Shown here: positions 33,480 through 42,280 of the stretch, piece after piece
Layout: every line of letters starts with the position of its first letter
How positions within the stretch are numbered: position 1 is the stretch's first letter
Source of the DNA: Ancylobacter polymorphus
GTDB lineage: Bacteria > Pseudomonadota > Alphaproteobacteria > Rhizobiales > Xanthobacteraceae
Length of the DNA stretch: 64,000 bases
Assembly (NCBI RefSeq): GCF_022836935.1
Contig: NZ_CP083242.1
Coordinates: 124,001 to 188,000 of the forward strand
Direction: 5' to 3'
Translations under genes and position numbers: made by a program
The notes under the pieces: model-generated
What the model was told of the DNA's origin: nothing
Databases searched by the model: none
Seen by the model: the letters and a program-made list of their open reading frames with translations, nothing else

Positions 33480-33950
33480 CTATTTAACGATGATTGTGCC
33501 GAACATCCCGGATTCGCGATGGCCAGGAATTAGACAAGAAAAGTCGAACTCGCCGACTTTGGTAAACCTCCAGACAATCTCGCCCGTCTTCTTCGGCGCA
33601 AGGCGCTTCGCGTTGGGATCGTCGTGCTCCATGTCGGGGTTCTTTGCCATCTCCACCGCGTGCTTTAGGTTCTCTTCTAGTGTCCCAATGACGATCTCAT
33701 GGTCCATCTCGCCATTATTGCGCAGAACGAATTTGACCTGTTCTCCCCTGCGAATCTCTAGGCGACTAGGGACAAATTCCATCTTTCCTTCTGTCTCACG
33801 CATGGTGACTTGCACGATGCGGCCAGGCTTGCCGGGATCACCTGGCACTCCGTAGGCACGCTCGTCACCGTGGGAATGACCGGCATCCGCTAAAACGGGG
33901 CCAGGGAGCGAAAGCGCCAGGAGAGCGGCGAGCCAGATTTTCATCTTCAT
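33480..33950 (-). CDS. Periplasmic cupredoxin
   Basis: This is a protein of about 156 residues from MKMKIWLAALLALSLPGPVL; the longer frame upstream adds an unlikely leader. After a signal peptide and a His-rich start (DAGHSHGDERAYG) it has a plastocyanin-like domain. The type 1 copper ligands are His in EMDHEIVIG and Cys, His and Met in FSCLIPGHRESGMFG. It lies 13 bases after the multicopper oxidase, so it probably accepts or stores copper, or passes electrons, in the same pathway. Confidence 0.87.
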   Translation of the reverse strand: MKMKIWLAALLALSLPGPVLADAGHSHGDERAYGVPGDPGKPGRIVQVTMRETEGKMEFVPSRLEIRRGEQVKFVLRNNGEMDHEIVIGTLEENLKHAVEMAKNPDMEHDDPNAKRLAPKKTGEIVWRFTKVGEFDFSCLIPGHRESGMFGTIIVK

Positions 33951-33963
33951 ACAGGAGTCCCTT

Positions 33964-35361
33964 TCAGTGTTTATCATGAGGAGATTTGCTGCCGGGCTTT
34001 ACAATGGTGAATTCTGCGGTCTTGCTCTTGTCGAAATCGGGAGAGGGTGCGCGCACCGCATTCTTCGATTCCCCCTTCCACTCGAAGGCAACTGTGCCTT
34101 CCGGATGCTTGAACCAGCCCGGGTCCTTGTAGTCGTTGCGCTCAAGACCCTCGCGGACCTTTACGACCGAGAACATGCCGCCCATCTCGATCGGGCCGAA
34201 CGGACCCCAGCCGGTCATCATTGGCAGCGTGTTGTCGGGGAGCGGCATCTCCATCTCGCCCATATCCGCCATCCCGGCCGTGCCCATAGGCATGTAATCT
34301 GGCACGAGCTTGCGAATTCTCTTCGTTACCTCCTTCTTGTCGACGCCGATGAAGTTGCGCAGGTCGTGCCCCATGGCGTTCATGGTGTGGTGTGACTTGT
34401 GGCAATGGATTGCCCAGTCGCCAGGGGCATCGGCAACGAAGTCGAAGGCGCGCATTTGGCCGACCGCGCAGTCGATCGTGACTTCGGGCCAGGCTGCAGC
34501 TTCTGGGACCCATCCGCCGTCGGTGCACGACACCTTGAAGTCGTAGCCGTGCATGTGGATGGGGTGGTTGGTCATGGTCAGATTGCCGAAGCGGATCCGA
34601 ACCTTGTCGCCCTTTGCCGCCACGATATGGTCGATCCCGGGAAAAACCCGGCTGTTCCACGTCCACATGTTGAAGTCGGTCATTTCGGCGACTCGAGGGA
34701 CATAGGAGCCGGGATCGATGTCATAGGCTGCCATCAAGAAGACGAAGTCGCGGTCGACCCGGCGAAAACTCGGATCCTTCGGATGGACAACGAAGAAACC
34801 CATCATGCCCATGGCCATCTGGACCATCTCATCGGCGTGTGGGTGGTACATAAAGGTTCCGCTTTTGCGTAGCTGGAACTCGTAGACGAAGGTCTGGCCC
34901 GGCTTGATGTGCGGCTGGGTTAGGCCGCCGACCCCGTCCATCCCGCTCGGCAACAGTTGCCCGTGCCAATGCACCGAGGTGTGCTCGGGCAACTTGTTCG
35001 TGACGAAGAGGCGAACCTTGTCCCCTTCTACGGCTTCAATCGTGGGACCGGGCGATTGGCCGTTATAGCCCCACAGATGCCCGACCATTCCAGGCGCGAA
35101 TTCGCGCACGACCGGCTCGGCAACGAGATGGAACTCCTTCCAGTCGCCGTTCATCCGCCACGGCAAGGTCCAGCCATTCAGTGTAACGACAGGCTGGTAA
35201 TCGGGGCCGCTCGTTGGTACGAGCGGCGGCTGCATTGTCGCCTCCTTCATTGTGGGCGCCTCGGGGATCGAGGCCGCTTGAACGCGACCTGAAATCGCGC
35301 CCGCACTGATCAGCGCTGCCGCACCGGAGGCGCCGAGGAAATTGCGACGGGAGACCGTCAT
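33964..35361 (-). CDS. Multicopper oxidase, Tat-exported
   Basis: This 465-residue oxidase starts at MTVSRRNFLGASGAAALISA, a twin-arginine signal, with AGGTGG seven bases before. Copper-site motifs are HWHGQLLPSG, FMYHPHADEM, HPIHMHGYDF and the C-terminal HCHKSHHTMNAMGH, which supplies types 1 and 3 ligands and the axial Met. This is the CopA/CueO group that oxidises Cu(I) to less toxic Cu(II) in the periplasm. A Met-rich GMADMGEMEMPLPDN region near residues 375-390 suits copper binding. It sits between the TolC-like and cupredoxin genes in the operon. Confidence 0.92.
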   Translation of the reverse strand: MTVSRRNFLGASGAAALISAGAISGRVQAASIPEAPTMKEATMQPPLVPTSGPDYQPVVTLNGWTLPWRMNGDWKEFHLVAEPVVREFAPGMVGHLWGYNGQSPGPTIEAVEGDKVRLFVTNKLPEHTSVHWHGQLLPSGMDGVGGLTQPHIKPGQTFVYEFQLRKSGTFMYHPHADEMVQMAMGMMGFFVVHPKDPSFRRVDRDFVFLMAAYDIDPGSYVPRVAEMTDFNMWTWNSRVFPGIDHIVAAKGDKVRIRFGNLTMTNHPIHMHGYDFKVSCTDGGWVPEAAAWPEVTIDCAVGQMRAFDFVADAPGDWAIHCHKSHHTMNAMGHDLRNFIGVDKKEVTKRIRKLVPDYMPMGTAGMADMGEMEMPLPDNTLPMMTGWGPFGPIEMGGMFSVVKVREGLERNDYKDPGWFKHPEGTVAFEWKGESKNAVRAPSPDFDKSKTAEFTIVKPGSKSPHDKH

Positions 35362-35380
35362 GATGTCCACCTTTCTCATG

Positions 35381-36850
35381 TCAATGCCCGCCGCCTGCGG
35401 CCACCATCGCGACCCCAGGTCCCTCGCCCGGCGAGTTCGACGAACCGCCTCCGCCGATGATTGAGGTCTCGAAGTCCACCGCAGCGATGAAGAAGTCCCG
35501 CTTGGCCCCGATCGCCGCAACATTGCTTTCAATGCTTTCGTTCATCGTCGTAAGAAGCTCGAAAACATCGATCAACATGCCATTGTATTCGAGCAGAGCC
35601 TGCTCGTTTATCGTCCGTCGCAGCGGAAGAATGCTATTCTGATACTGTCGGGCGATGTCATGGCTCGCGCGATAGGTCTGGTAGGCAGCCCGTGCTTCCG
35701 AACGAACGTTGATCGCCTTTTCCATGAGCCGGTTGACAGCCTGCATGTAAGTCTCGCGCGAACGCCGGACATTTACTTCGCCGCCATCGAAAATCGGTAT
35801 CTGGATCTCTAGTTCGAAGCCGCGCGGCGAGGCGCTTTCACGCTCTCCATTCTCCGTCACACGTTCATAGTTGCCGCGCCAGCCCCCATCCAACATCGAG
35901 ATGAACCGGGTTGCCTCGGTCAGGCCGAGGGTCTTTGCCATTGCATCGAGCTCCAACCGCGCGGCGATGAGGTCCACTCGCTTTCGAACCGCATCAGCCT
36001 CCACCTGTTGCACCGTCTGCACACGGGGCATACTCGGCAGTTGTCCGGGCAGCTTGTAACCGACGTCGCCACCCCATAGGCCAAGCATGCGGGTCAACGC
36101 CTCGCGGTCGGTGGTAGCATTCATCCGTGCCTGGGCAAGCTCATTGGAGACCTCGGCGTAAAACGCTCCTGCCCGTGCCTGGTCCAGTTTCTTCGCGGCA
36201 CCCGTCTCGCCAAGCTTGCGGGTGAGGTCCGCGGCGGCGTCGGCGGAGATCCGCGCCTGTTCGAGGAATGATGCGGTCTGCCGGGACGCGACGGCGCGAT
36301 AATAGGCCCGGCGCGTATCGGCCGCGATGCGGAAGGTGGCCTCGATAGCCTTTTGCCGCGCCGCTTCGAACTGCGTCTTCGCAATCGCGCTGCGAGCCGG
36401 GAGTGTGATCAGGGCAAGGATATTAGCAATTACCCGGCGCTCGATTTCAAGCTCTCCGCCCGTCGCCAGGCGCTCGATGCCGATGACTGGGTTCGGCGGC
36501 AGGCTGGCTTCGACGAATGATGCCTCGGAAACTCCCAGCTCGTTGTACTCGGCCTGAAGCCCTCGATTGTTGAGGAGCGCCAGCTGAACGGCGGCATCGG
36601 CGGTGAGCGGTTTGATCAGGAGTGCCTTCACCCGGCTTTCGACCGCCGCCGCCTCGGCCGTGGAGGCGATCTTGACCGTTTCCATGCCGATCGCAGACGT
36701 GACCTGGTTCGACACGGGGCTCATGCCGCCATCACGTGCAAAGGTCGCACAGCCGGCTAGCAGAGCGGCAAGCCCACCCACCATTGTATGGCGCACCAGC
36801 TGCCGCCCAACGGGCTTATTTGCTGAACGAGTGTATCTCTTTTCCATCAC
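35381..36850 (-). CDS. TolC/CusC-like outer-membrane efflux lipoprotein
   Basis: This 489-residue protein has a lipoprotein signal ending LLAGC and two repeats of the outer-membrane efflux domain: LNNRGLQAEYNELGVSEASF at the first, and QIPIFDGGEVNVRRSRETYM at the second. It overlaps the upstream small lipoprotein gene by four bases. As the only channel gene in the window, it could serve the two CusBA pumps at 17-29 kb, which lack one, though this is conjecture. Confidence 0.88.
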   Translation of the reverse strand: MMEKRYTRSANKPVGRQLVRHTMVGGLAALLAGCATFARDGGMSPVSNQVTSAIGMETVKIASTAEAAAVESRVKALLIKPLTADAAVQLALLNNRGLQAEYNELGVSEASFVEASLPPNPVIGIERLATGGELEIERRVIANILALITLPARSAIAKTQFEAARQKAIEATFRIAADTRRAYYRAVASRQTASFLEQARISADAAADLTRKLGETGAAKKLDQARAGAFYAEVSNELAQARMNATTDREALTRMLGLWGGDVGYKLPGQLPSMPRVQTVQQVEADAVRKRVDLIAARLELDAMAKTLGLTEATRFISMLDGGWRGNYERVTENGERESASPRGFELEIQIPIFDGGEVNVRRSRETYMQAVNRLMEKAINVRSEARAAYQTYRASHDIARQYQNSILPLRRTINEQALLEYNGMLIDVFELLTTMNESIESNVAAIGAKRDFFIAAVDFETSIIGGGGSSNSPGEGPGVAMVAAGGGH

Positions 36851-37065
36851 TCGCCTCTCTTCTTGGGCGCGACCTGTTCGTTGCGCTCGATCCAGGACTT
36901 CGGATCGACTGGGCGATAATCAACGGTGCCGCTCATAACTGGCGCATAGCGCGCTACTGGTACCTGCACGCCCGCATCAGACGGATCGGCACCGGCTTCG
37001 ATGTTGGGCGGGCCAGAGCATGCGGATAGGATGACGGCTAAAGCCATCAAAGAAACGGTCTTCAT
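36847..37065 (-). CDS. Small lipoprotein of the copper operon
   Basis: This 72-residue protein begins MKTVSLMALAVILSACSGPP, a clear lipobox with Cys16. The rest is short and polar, with VPVARYAPVMSGTVDYRPVD. Its stop overlaps the start of the TolC-like gene. Small lipoproteins of this type recur at the head of copper oxidase/TolC operons in Rhizobiales, but I know no function. It is the first clear gene of the operon. Confidence 0.75.
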   Translation of the reverse strand: MKTVSLMALAVILSACSGPPNIEAGADPSDAGVQVPVARYAPVMSGTVDYRPVDPKSWIERNEQVAPKKRGE

Positions 37066-37237
37066 GGAAATCCTCGGAATCGGTCAAGTCGGCCTGAGCG
37101 GATACAGCGCACGGCGTCGAACAGCAGTCCTCCCGGCGCGGGGGGCGCGGCGAAGGGCGTTGACAGATACCCAAGCGTGACATGAAACGGACGAAATCCG
37201 TCAGCGGTGCAATGACGCGAAGAGTATCAGCCGACGA

Positions 37238-37666
37238 TCAGATGTCGGTTGTTCTCGGCGGCCGCTCAAAGCGCAACCCTACAGCCTCTTTCATGCCGAC
37301 GAGCAGAGGTGCGTGGTTCGCGTCATGCGAGATCATATGGACTATGGGGAGGTATTGGCTGGTCAACATCGCTGTATGACAAGCCGCTGCGCAGCACGAA
37401 CTAGCCTCGCCATTCTTCTGAGAATCGGATCCGCACATTTCCCCGCCAGGGGAATCGCATTTTGCGGATTGTTCGCTTGAACCGTGTTCATGCGCGGCAT
37501 CGCCCTGCAGACCAACATGCGCGGAGCCAGCAATTCCTACCGCCGCATGATGACCTTTCCCCAGCATGCCGCCGGCCACAACACCCGCGACACTCCAGCC
37601 CACGCTCGACATCGAGAACGCGAGCGCAACCAAGAGCACAATCATATGTCGCATGAGTTGAGGCAT
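37238..37666 (-). CDS. Small Cys/His-rich secreted protein 3 (RPPR tail)
   Basis: This 142-residue protein has an N-terminal hydrophobic signal (MRHMIVLLVALAFSMSSVGW), a His-rich middle (HEHGSSEQSAKCDSPGG) and the cluster SCCAAACHTAM. It ends FERPPRTTDI. The Cys-cluster and RPPR layout matches the small proteins that head the two efflux cassettes, though the sequences differ. It lies 172 bases upstream of the copper operon and may be co-transcribed. A role in metal sensing or sequestration is inferred. Confidence 0.6.
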   Translation of the reverse strand: MPQLMRHMIVLLVALAFSMSSVGWSVAGVVAGGMLGKGHHAAVGIAGSAHVGLQGDAAHEHGSSEQSAKCDSPGGEMCGSDSQKNGEASSCCAAACHTAMLTSQYLPIVHMISHDANHAPLLVGMKEAVGLRFERPPRTTDI

Positions 37667-38073
37667 TGTGAACCACACTTGAGCGACTCGGCGTTGATGT
37701 CAAGGCTGCGAAAGAGCCCCGAGGGCTACAAAAATCAATGTGGTGCCAGACTGCTACGGCAAGGAACATGTCATTGTACGCCACTCCGAAACGATACTTC
37801 GCCACTGTCGATACTTAGCTGCAAAGTCGTCGGTCGTGCGGTGACGTTTTCCACATAATCTCACCGCGATCGGACGTTGTGGTGAAGTTGTGATGCATGC
37901 TGGGCCAATTGGCCAGGTTCGCGCCTCGCGCAGTTCGCGAGGCGCACCTTTTTGCAAGCCGAACTGCCTTGACCGTCGAGGTTCGCCGGAGGCCACGCAC
38001 CCAAGCTGGAACTTGCGCTTGGTTGGAGATGGCGCGAGACGGGGACCGAGCCTCGCACAGTCGCGCCTTGAAC
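37667..38073. other. Gap between copper operon and crp-like gene
   Basis: This 407-base stretch has no gene. It contains a strong G/C-rich hairpin with a T run (37921-37953) and the palindrome TGGGCCAATTGGCCAG near 37903. It should hold the promoter of the copper genes. Confidence 0.5.
37921..37953 (+). terminator. Strong hairpin terminator
   Basis: GCGCCTCGCG and CGCGAGGCGC form a perfect 10-bp stem with a CAGTT loop, followed by ACC and TTTTT on the plus strand. It looks like an intrinsic terminator for plus-strand transcription, although no plus-strand gene lies just upstream. It may insulate the copper promoter or end a small RNA. Confidence 0.6.
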
Positions 38074-38748
38074 CTAAGCCTCGAAATGCGGCAAACAACG
38101 AATGCGGATGCTCCGACCCCGTCGTTCCACGGCCCCGATTCGTGTGAGGCGAGCCAGTTCCTTGGTGACGGCCTCACGCTGGGTGGCGATACGGAGCGCT
38201 AACTCTTCGTGGGTCGGCATGGAGTTGATGACAAGACTGCCATCAGACTCGGTCGCAGCCATCCGCAGTAGCTCTGCTCTCAGGCGCTCCCGCATCGGCA
38301 GGCTGACGTGATCGACTAACCGCTCATTGATTCGGCATAACCGTCGACACATCGCACGCGTCACGCACACCGCGAAGTCCGGATGCGTCATCAGAGCAGT
38401 TACAAAACGCCGTGGATCAATCGCCCACGCCTGGGATTCTTCGGTCGTTCGGACGAGCAACGAAAGCCCTTCATTTCCGAAGGCACCAGATTCGCCGACA
38501 ATTTCTCCTGGCTGCAAATCCGTAACGAATACGTCTATCCCTTTTGATGTTGAAGCATATACGGTCATGCGACCCGTAATGAGGATCAGGACCGAGCCGC
38601 CCAAAACGTCGGTTTCATCGAGATTGCGAGCCTTGGGTATCGTGAGGCGTTTTGCGGAGAAGTCCGCGGGACGCTTTTCGAGGATTTCAAGCAGTGCCGA
38701 GTGCTCTCGCCCTCTCGGGTGAGGCGAGGTTGCGTAATGATGATCCAT
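38074..38748 (-). CDS. Crp/Fnr-family transcriptional regulator
   Basis: This 224-residue protein has an N-terminal cyclic-nucleotide-like beta-roll (VLGGSVLILITGRMTVYAST, DLQPGEIVGESGAFGNEGLS). A C-terminal winged helix follows, with its recognition segment in THEELALRIATQREAVTKEL. No Fnr-type cysteine set is visible. The ATG at 38748 is chosen over an upstream TTG. It points toward the copper operon and may regulate it, though its signal is unknown. Confidence 0.86.
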   Translation of the reverse strand: MDHHYATSPHPRGREHSALLEILEKRPADFSAKRLTIPKARNLDETDVLGGSVLILITGRMTVYASTSKGIDVFVTDLQPGEIVGESGAFGNEGLSLLVRTTEESQAWAIDPRRFVTALMTHPDFAVCVTRAMCRRLCRINERLVDHVSLPMRERLRAELLRMAATESDGSLVINSMPTHEELALRIATQREAVTKELARLTRIGAVERRGRSIRIRCLPHFEA

Positions 38749-38919
38749 GTTCAAGCCGTGTTGCCGCTGCTTAAAGCGTCGCTAAGGACCCCTCGCCCTT
38801 GCGTGCGCTGCAGCCAAGATTGCTCACCTGCGAGCGAACCCATGAAGACGTATGGCGCCGCGATAGGTTAACGGCAGCCGACATCCGCGTGTGGTTAACG
38901 CCTGCGCCCGATTCAAAGA

Positions 38920-39276
38920 TCAGGCGATTCGCGGTGGCCGATCCAGGCGTCCACAACGACGTCCGTCCAAAACCTCATCGCGGAGGGACGGCGCTGGACG
39001 GGCAACACTATTTGCTGCCACCGCGCCTACCAAGAGGCGCGGCATGATTAAAAAGCACGTTCCAACTGAACACTCAGACGGCACTCGGTCGTGATCCGAA
39101 GATGAACCACATTGATGGGAAGGAGCATCGATACAGCCCCCGCGGTCTACGGCATAAGTTACATATGAAGTTTGGTGAGCAGCCTTGGAACCAGTCGGGG
39201 CCGCATCACCGCTATGCGCAGCCATGCCGACAATTACCAACACAGCACAGAAAAGCACGCGAATCGCGCGAGCCAT
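38920..39276 (-). CDS. Small Cys-containing secreted protein 4 (RPPR tail)
   Basis: This 118-residue protein has a signal peptide (MARAIRVLFCAVLVIVGMAA) and scattered Cys in GGCIDAPSHQCGS and SECSVGTCFLIM. Its C-terminus, GRRCGRLDRPPRIA, recalls the other RPPR-tailed proteins in this window. It is upstream of the crp-like gene on the same strand. Coding character is only moderate, so it may be decaying. Confidence 0.45.
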   Translation of the reverse strand: MARAIRVLFCAVLVIVGMAAHSGDAAPTGSKAAHQTSYVTYAVDRGGCIDAPSHQCGSSSDHDRVPSECSVGTCFLIMPRLLVGAVAANSVARPAPSLRDEVLDGRRCGRLDRPPRIA

Positions 39277-39339
39277 CGTTTGCTCAAAATTGCACGACCT
39301 CATCGTGACCATGCGTACACTCACTGATTCTGATGCCAT

Positions 39340-39754
39340 TATCCGCCGGATTGAGGCGCGAAGGAGACGTCACCGTAAGATCCGAAATCGATCGTTCGAC
39401 GATGGCAGTTTCGGCCCCTAGTTGGCGTCCACAGGAAGGGTTAGCTCCTCCCTGCGGGCATAGTGCGTATTGAATGGCCAAAGCGAGCCTTCTCATTGGT
39501 TGATTATCATCCGGCCTTCAGCGCCCGGCTACGCGATGATGGTGGCCAGCGAGGGTCTGTTGTTCAGTCTTCACTTCGAACCGGGAACGTCGGCCTCGTG
39601 GCGTCGCTTGAACAACCAGGGCGCAGTGACCGAGACGCGTGCCGAGGAAGAGGTAGTTCACGCATCGGCTCCTCAGAGCCTGACCGAGAAAGCGGTGAGT
39701 GATTTCAGTCCTTTGTGTTTTCGTCGAATTTGGGAAGTTTCGATGGAGATCACG
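39340..39754. other. 415-base gap before IS remnants
   Basis: I see no gene with coding character and no repeat. It probably includes the left flank of the IS5 remnant. Confidence 0.35.
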
Positions 39755-40018
39755 ATGGCCTGGACTAAAACCGCGTGGGCGTATTATCCGCGCGAGGGCT
39801 TGCACAACACAAGCGACCTGAGGGATTGCGAATTGGGGGCTGCTGAGCGCCTTGCTCCCCGAGCGTTCGCGGCTGAGTCGGCCACGCAAGGTCGAGTTGC
39901 GGGCTGTCGTGAACGCGATCCTCTACATTCTGGAAACAGGGTGTCAGTGGCGCGCCTTGCCGAGGGGTGTGCTGCCACTCTCGACCGTAGAGCTATTTTT
40001 GTCGCTGGCGCGAAGTAA
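39755..40018 (+). pseudogene. IS5-family transposase, N-terminal remnant with frameshift
   Basis: One frame gives MAWTKTAWAYYPREGLHNTS and DLRDCELG; the adjacent frame continues [20 protein letters not shown], then [18 protein letters not shown] and a degenerate STVELFL. This is the standard opening of IS5-group transposases, interrupted by a frame change near 39845 and ending before the catalytic core. It is a decayed fragment. Confidence 0.72.
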
Positions 40019-40116
40019 GACCGTATGTCCGCTGAGCCGGATTGGCTCGCCCTACACTGCGCCTTCGAGGGTTGCTCGGAGCGGCCGAGCCGATCCTTTG
40101 GGCAGGAGGGCGAGCC

Positions 40117-40209
40117 GTGGAGCAGCATACAGAAGTTTACGTCGGGATTGATGTCGCAAAACTCCGCAACGCGATAGCCGTGGCAGATTGTTATTCGGCG
40201 TGCAAGTTT
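40117..40209 (+). pseudogene. IS110-family transposase, N-terminal remnant
   Basis: Starting at GTG, it reads [20 protein letters not shown] and AVAD, the RuvC-like DEDD opening (GIDVAK) of IS110-family enzymes. It is cut by the left end of the ISL3 element, and the rest of the gene is not present on the other side. Confidence 0.7.
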
Positions 40210-41860
40210 GGCTCTGACTCACTTTTGATGGAGTTGAGCGTCTGGCTGGCGTTGGTTTACTTGGAGAATCAATGCCATGGGTCAGCATTTACGGGTCTCG
40301 GAGCTGGTGCCGCGCGGGTTTGCTGTCGATGAAGTGGTCGACGCGGATTCCGGTATCCGGATCTACCTGCGTGCCTCCAGAGCAAGCAGTTGTTGCCCGG
40401 GATGCGGGGCAGCCTCGATGCGCGTTCACAGCCGCTATGCCCGGCAGCTGGCGGATCTGCCACTTTCTGGCAGGCCGGTTCGCCTTATTCTTCAGGCGCG
40501 GCGCTTTCATTGCGATGGGGTTCTCTGCTCCCGCCGCATCTTCACGGAGCGCTTCGACAACGGGGCGCTGCTGCCATGGTCCCGGCGCACATCCCGGCTC
40601 GATCAGATTATCCACCATCTCGGTCTCGCCTTGGGCGGCCGGCCTGCGGCGCGCTTTGCGCGACGGCTGATGCTGCCGGCTAGCAACGACACGCTGCTCC
40701 GGGTGATCCGACGACAAGGCCGCCCGCCTTTCATTCCGCCTGCCGTGGTCGGGATTGACGACTGGGCTTGGCGACGCAATCAGCGCTATGGAACATTGAT
40801 CTGCGATCTGGAGAGACGCCAGACCATAGCCCTGTTGCCCGACCGGGAGCCGGCAACGGCACAGGCATGGCTTACGGCCCAACCGCAGATCACCATTGTC
40901 GCCCGGGACCGGGGTGGCGGCTATGCCCTGGCCGCAGCCAAGGCTCTTCCAACGGCGACACAGGTCGCCGATCGTTGGCACCTGATGGAGAATGCGAGCC
41001 GGGCCTTCGTCGACGCCGTTCGCAAATCCATGCGCCAGATCCGTGCCGCCGTCGGCACATCCACCATCAATCCGGATCTGCTGACCGCTGCCGAACGCAT
41101 CCAATATGAAGGATATCTGCACCGTGAGGAGACCAACGGGGTCATTCTCGAACTCGCAAGGGCTGGGGTGACGATCAAGGATATCGTTCGCCGCACCGGG
41201 TACAGCCGTGGTCTGGTCCGGCGCGTCTTGCGCGGGCAGCGCTCGGATGTCTTCCGCACCCGTGAGAGCTCTCTCGAGCTGTTCCTGCCCTGGCTCGACG
41301 CGCAATGGGCGGCTGGACATCGGAACGGTGCGGAGCTCTGGCGCCGGCTCGGACTGCAAGGTTTCCGCGGCAGCCTTAGGGTCGTCACGGAATGGGCCAC
41401 GCGCCGCCGGCGAGCCGAGGCGGTCGAGGGCGGCGCCCTGAACCGCACGCCATCGGCGCGAACCCTTGCACGATTGATGACCGTGGCTCGCGACCAACTG
41501 TCCAGATCCGAAACCGTGTTGATCGCGGCGATCGAGAGCGGCGTACCCTCGCTTGTCGAGGCCCGCGAGATCATCGCTGCCTTCCAGGCCATGATCCGTA
41601 AGAAGGCTCTTCCCGCTCTCGGCCCCTGGCTGGAACGTGCAGACTCAAGCCTCGTGGCGGCGTTCGGCCGCGGCGTAAGAAAGGATCACGCTGCCGTCGC
41701 CGCGGCCATCACGTCTTCCTGGTCCAATGGCCAGACCGAGGGCCAGATCACCAAGCTCAAGCTGGTGAAGCGCCAAATGTATGGACGCGGAAGCTCGATC
41801 TCCTGGAGGCGCGCCTCGTCGCTCCAGCATAAGGGACACCACCAAATATGCGTCAGAGCC
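40210..41860 (+). mobile_element. ISL3-family insertion sequence
   Basis: The element is about 1,651 bp, with ends GGCTCTGACTCACTTTTGAT at the left and, read inward from the right, GGCTCTGACGCATATTTGGT. The flanking octamers GCAAGTTT and AATATTGG do not match, so no 8-bp target duplication remains and a deletion or recombination after insertion is likely. The left flank is an IS110 remnant; the right flank is a short IS-like scrap and then a truncated cusF. Confidence 0.8.
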
Positions 41861-41941
41861 AATATTGGACGCCGATTAGGGGTCAATATTCCGCGCCGTT
41901 TGACACTCTCGCACAAACGGTTCCCACCGATGGACAAGTGA
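40277..41941 (+). CDS. ISL3-family transposase with C-terminal frameshift
   Basis: This protein has an N-terminal zinc-finger-like CCPGCGAASMRVHSRY and CDGVLCSRRIF, then the catalytic region VVGIDDWAWRRNQRYGTLIC and VARDRGGGYALAAA, and the late SWSNGQTEGQITKLKLVKRQ box. After MYGRG the frame is shifted: a neighbouring frame gives KLDLLEARLVAPA and stops at 41833, the usual ISL3 ending. The current frame instead runs out through the right inverted repeat. The catalytic core is complete, so activity is possible but uncertain. Confidence 0.85.
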   Translation: MGQHLRVSELVPRGFAVDEVVDADSGIRIYLRASRASSCCPGCGAASMRVHSRYARQLADLPLSGRPVRLILQARRFHCDGVLCSRRIFTERFDNGALLPWSRRTSRLDQIIHHLGLALGGRPAARFARRLMLPASNDTLLRVIRRQGRPPFIPPAVVGIDDWAWRRNQRYGTLICDLERRQTIALLPDREPATAQAWLTAQPQITIVARDRGGGYALAAAKALPTATQVADRWHLMENASRAFVDAVRKSMRQIRAAVGTSTINPDLLTAAERIQYEGYLHREETNGVILELARAGVTIKDIVRRTGYSRGLVRRVLRGQRSDVFRTRESSLELFLPWLDAQWAAGHRNGAELWRRLGLQGFRGSLRVVTEWATRRRRAEAVEGGALNRTPSARTLARLMTVARDQLSRSETVLIAAIESGVPSLVEAREIIAAFQAMIRKKALPALGPWLERADSSLVAAFGRGVRKDHAAVAAAITSSWSNGQTEGQITKLKLVKRQMYGRGSSISWRRASSLQHKGHHQICVRANIGRRLGVNIPRRLTLSHKRFPPMDK

Positions 41942-42141
41942 CCAAGATCGATCAGGCCCAAAACAAGGTCACGCTCAAACACGGGCCGATCAAGAATCTG
42001 GACATGGATGGCATGACGATGGTGTTCGTGGTCGGCGATCCGGCCCAGCTGAAATCAATAAAGGTCGGCGACAAAGTGAAGTTCGAAGCCGATCGGGTCG
42101 ACGGTCGCCTCACCGTGACAAAGATACAAAAAGCGAAATGA
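41848..42141 (+). pseudogene. Second CusF, signal peptide replaced by IS-derived sequence
   Basis: From LAQ onward the frame matches the CusF at 33.2 kb: DGQVTKIDQAQNKVTLKHGP, NLDMDGMTMVF and VGDKVKFEADRVDGRLTVTK. Upstream of LAQ, the signal peptide is gone. The frame is instead open back to an ATG inside the right inverted repeat of ISL3, giving the unrelated leader MRQSQYWTPIRGQYSAPFDT. Without a signal peptide it cannot reach the periplasm, so it is probably non-functional. Identity with the other CusF stops exactly at the old signal-cleavage region. Confidence 0.8.
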
Positions 42142-42153
42142 ACCACGCTCCGC

Positions 42154-42182
42154 GCAGGGAGGCCGTAAGCCAGCCTCCCTGC
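42154..42182 (+). terminator. Hairpin after truncated cusF
   Basis: GCAGGGAGGC and GCCTCCCTGC form a perfect 10-bp stem with a nine-base loop, twelve bases after the stop. There is no T run. It separates the cusF fragment from luxR. Confidence 0.6.
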
Positions 42183-42280
42183 GACGGAGATCGAGCAAAA
42201 CGGTAGCAACATCCGCGCACGCAAGGAGATCTGAGCGAGCACGACCAGTACATTCCAACCATAGAGAGAGCGAGGCTTGA

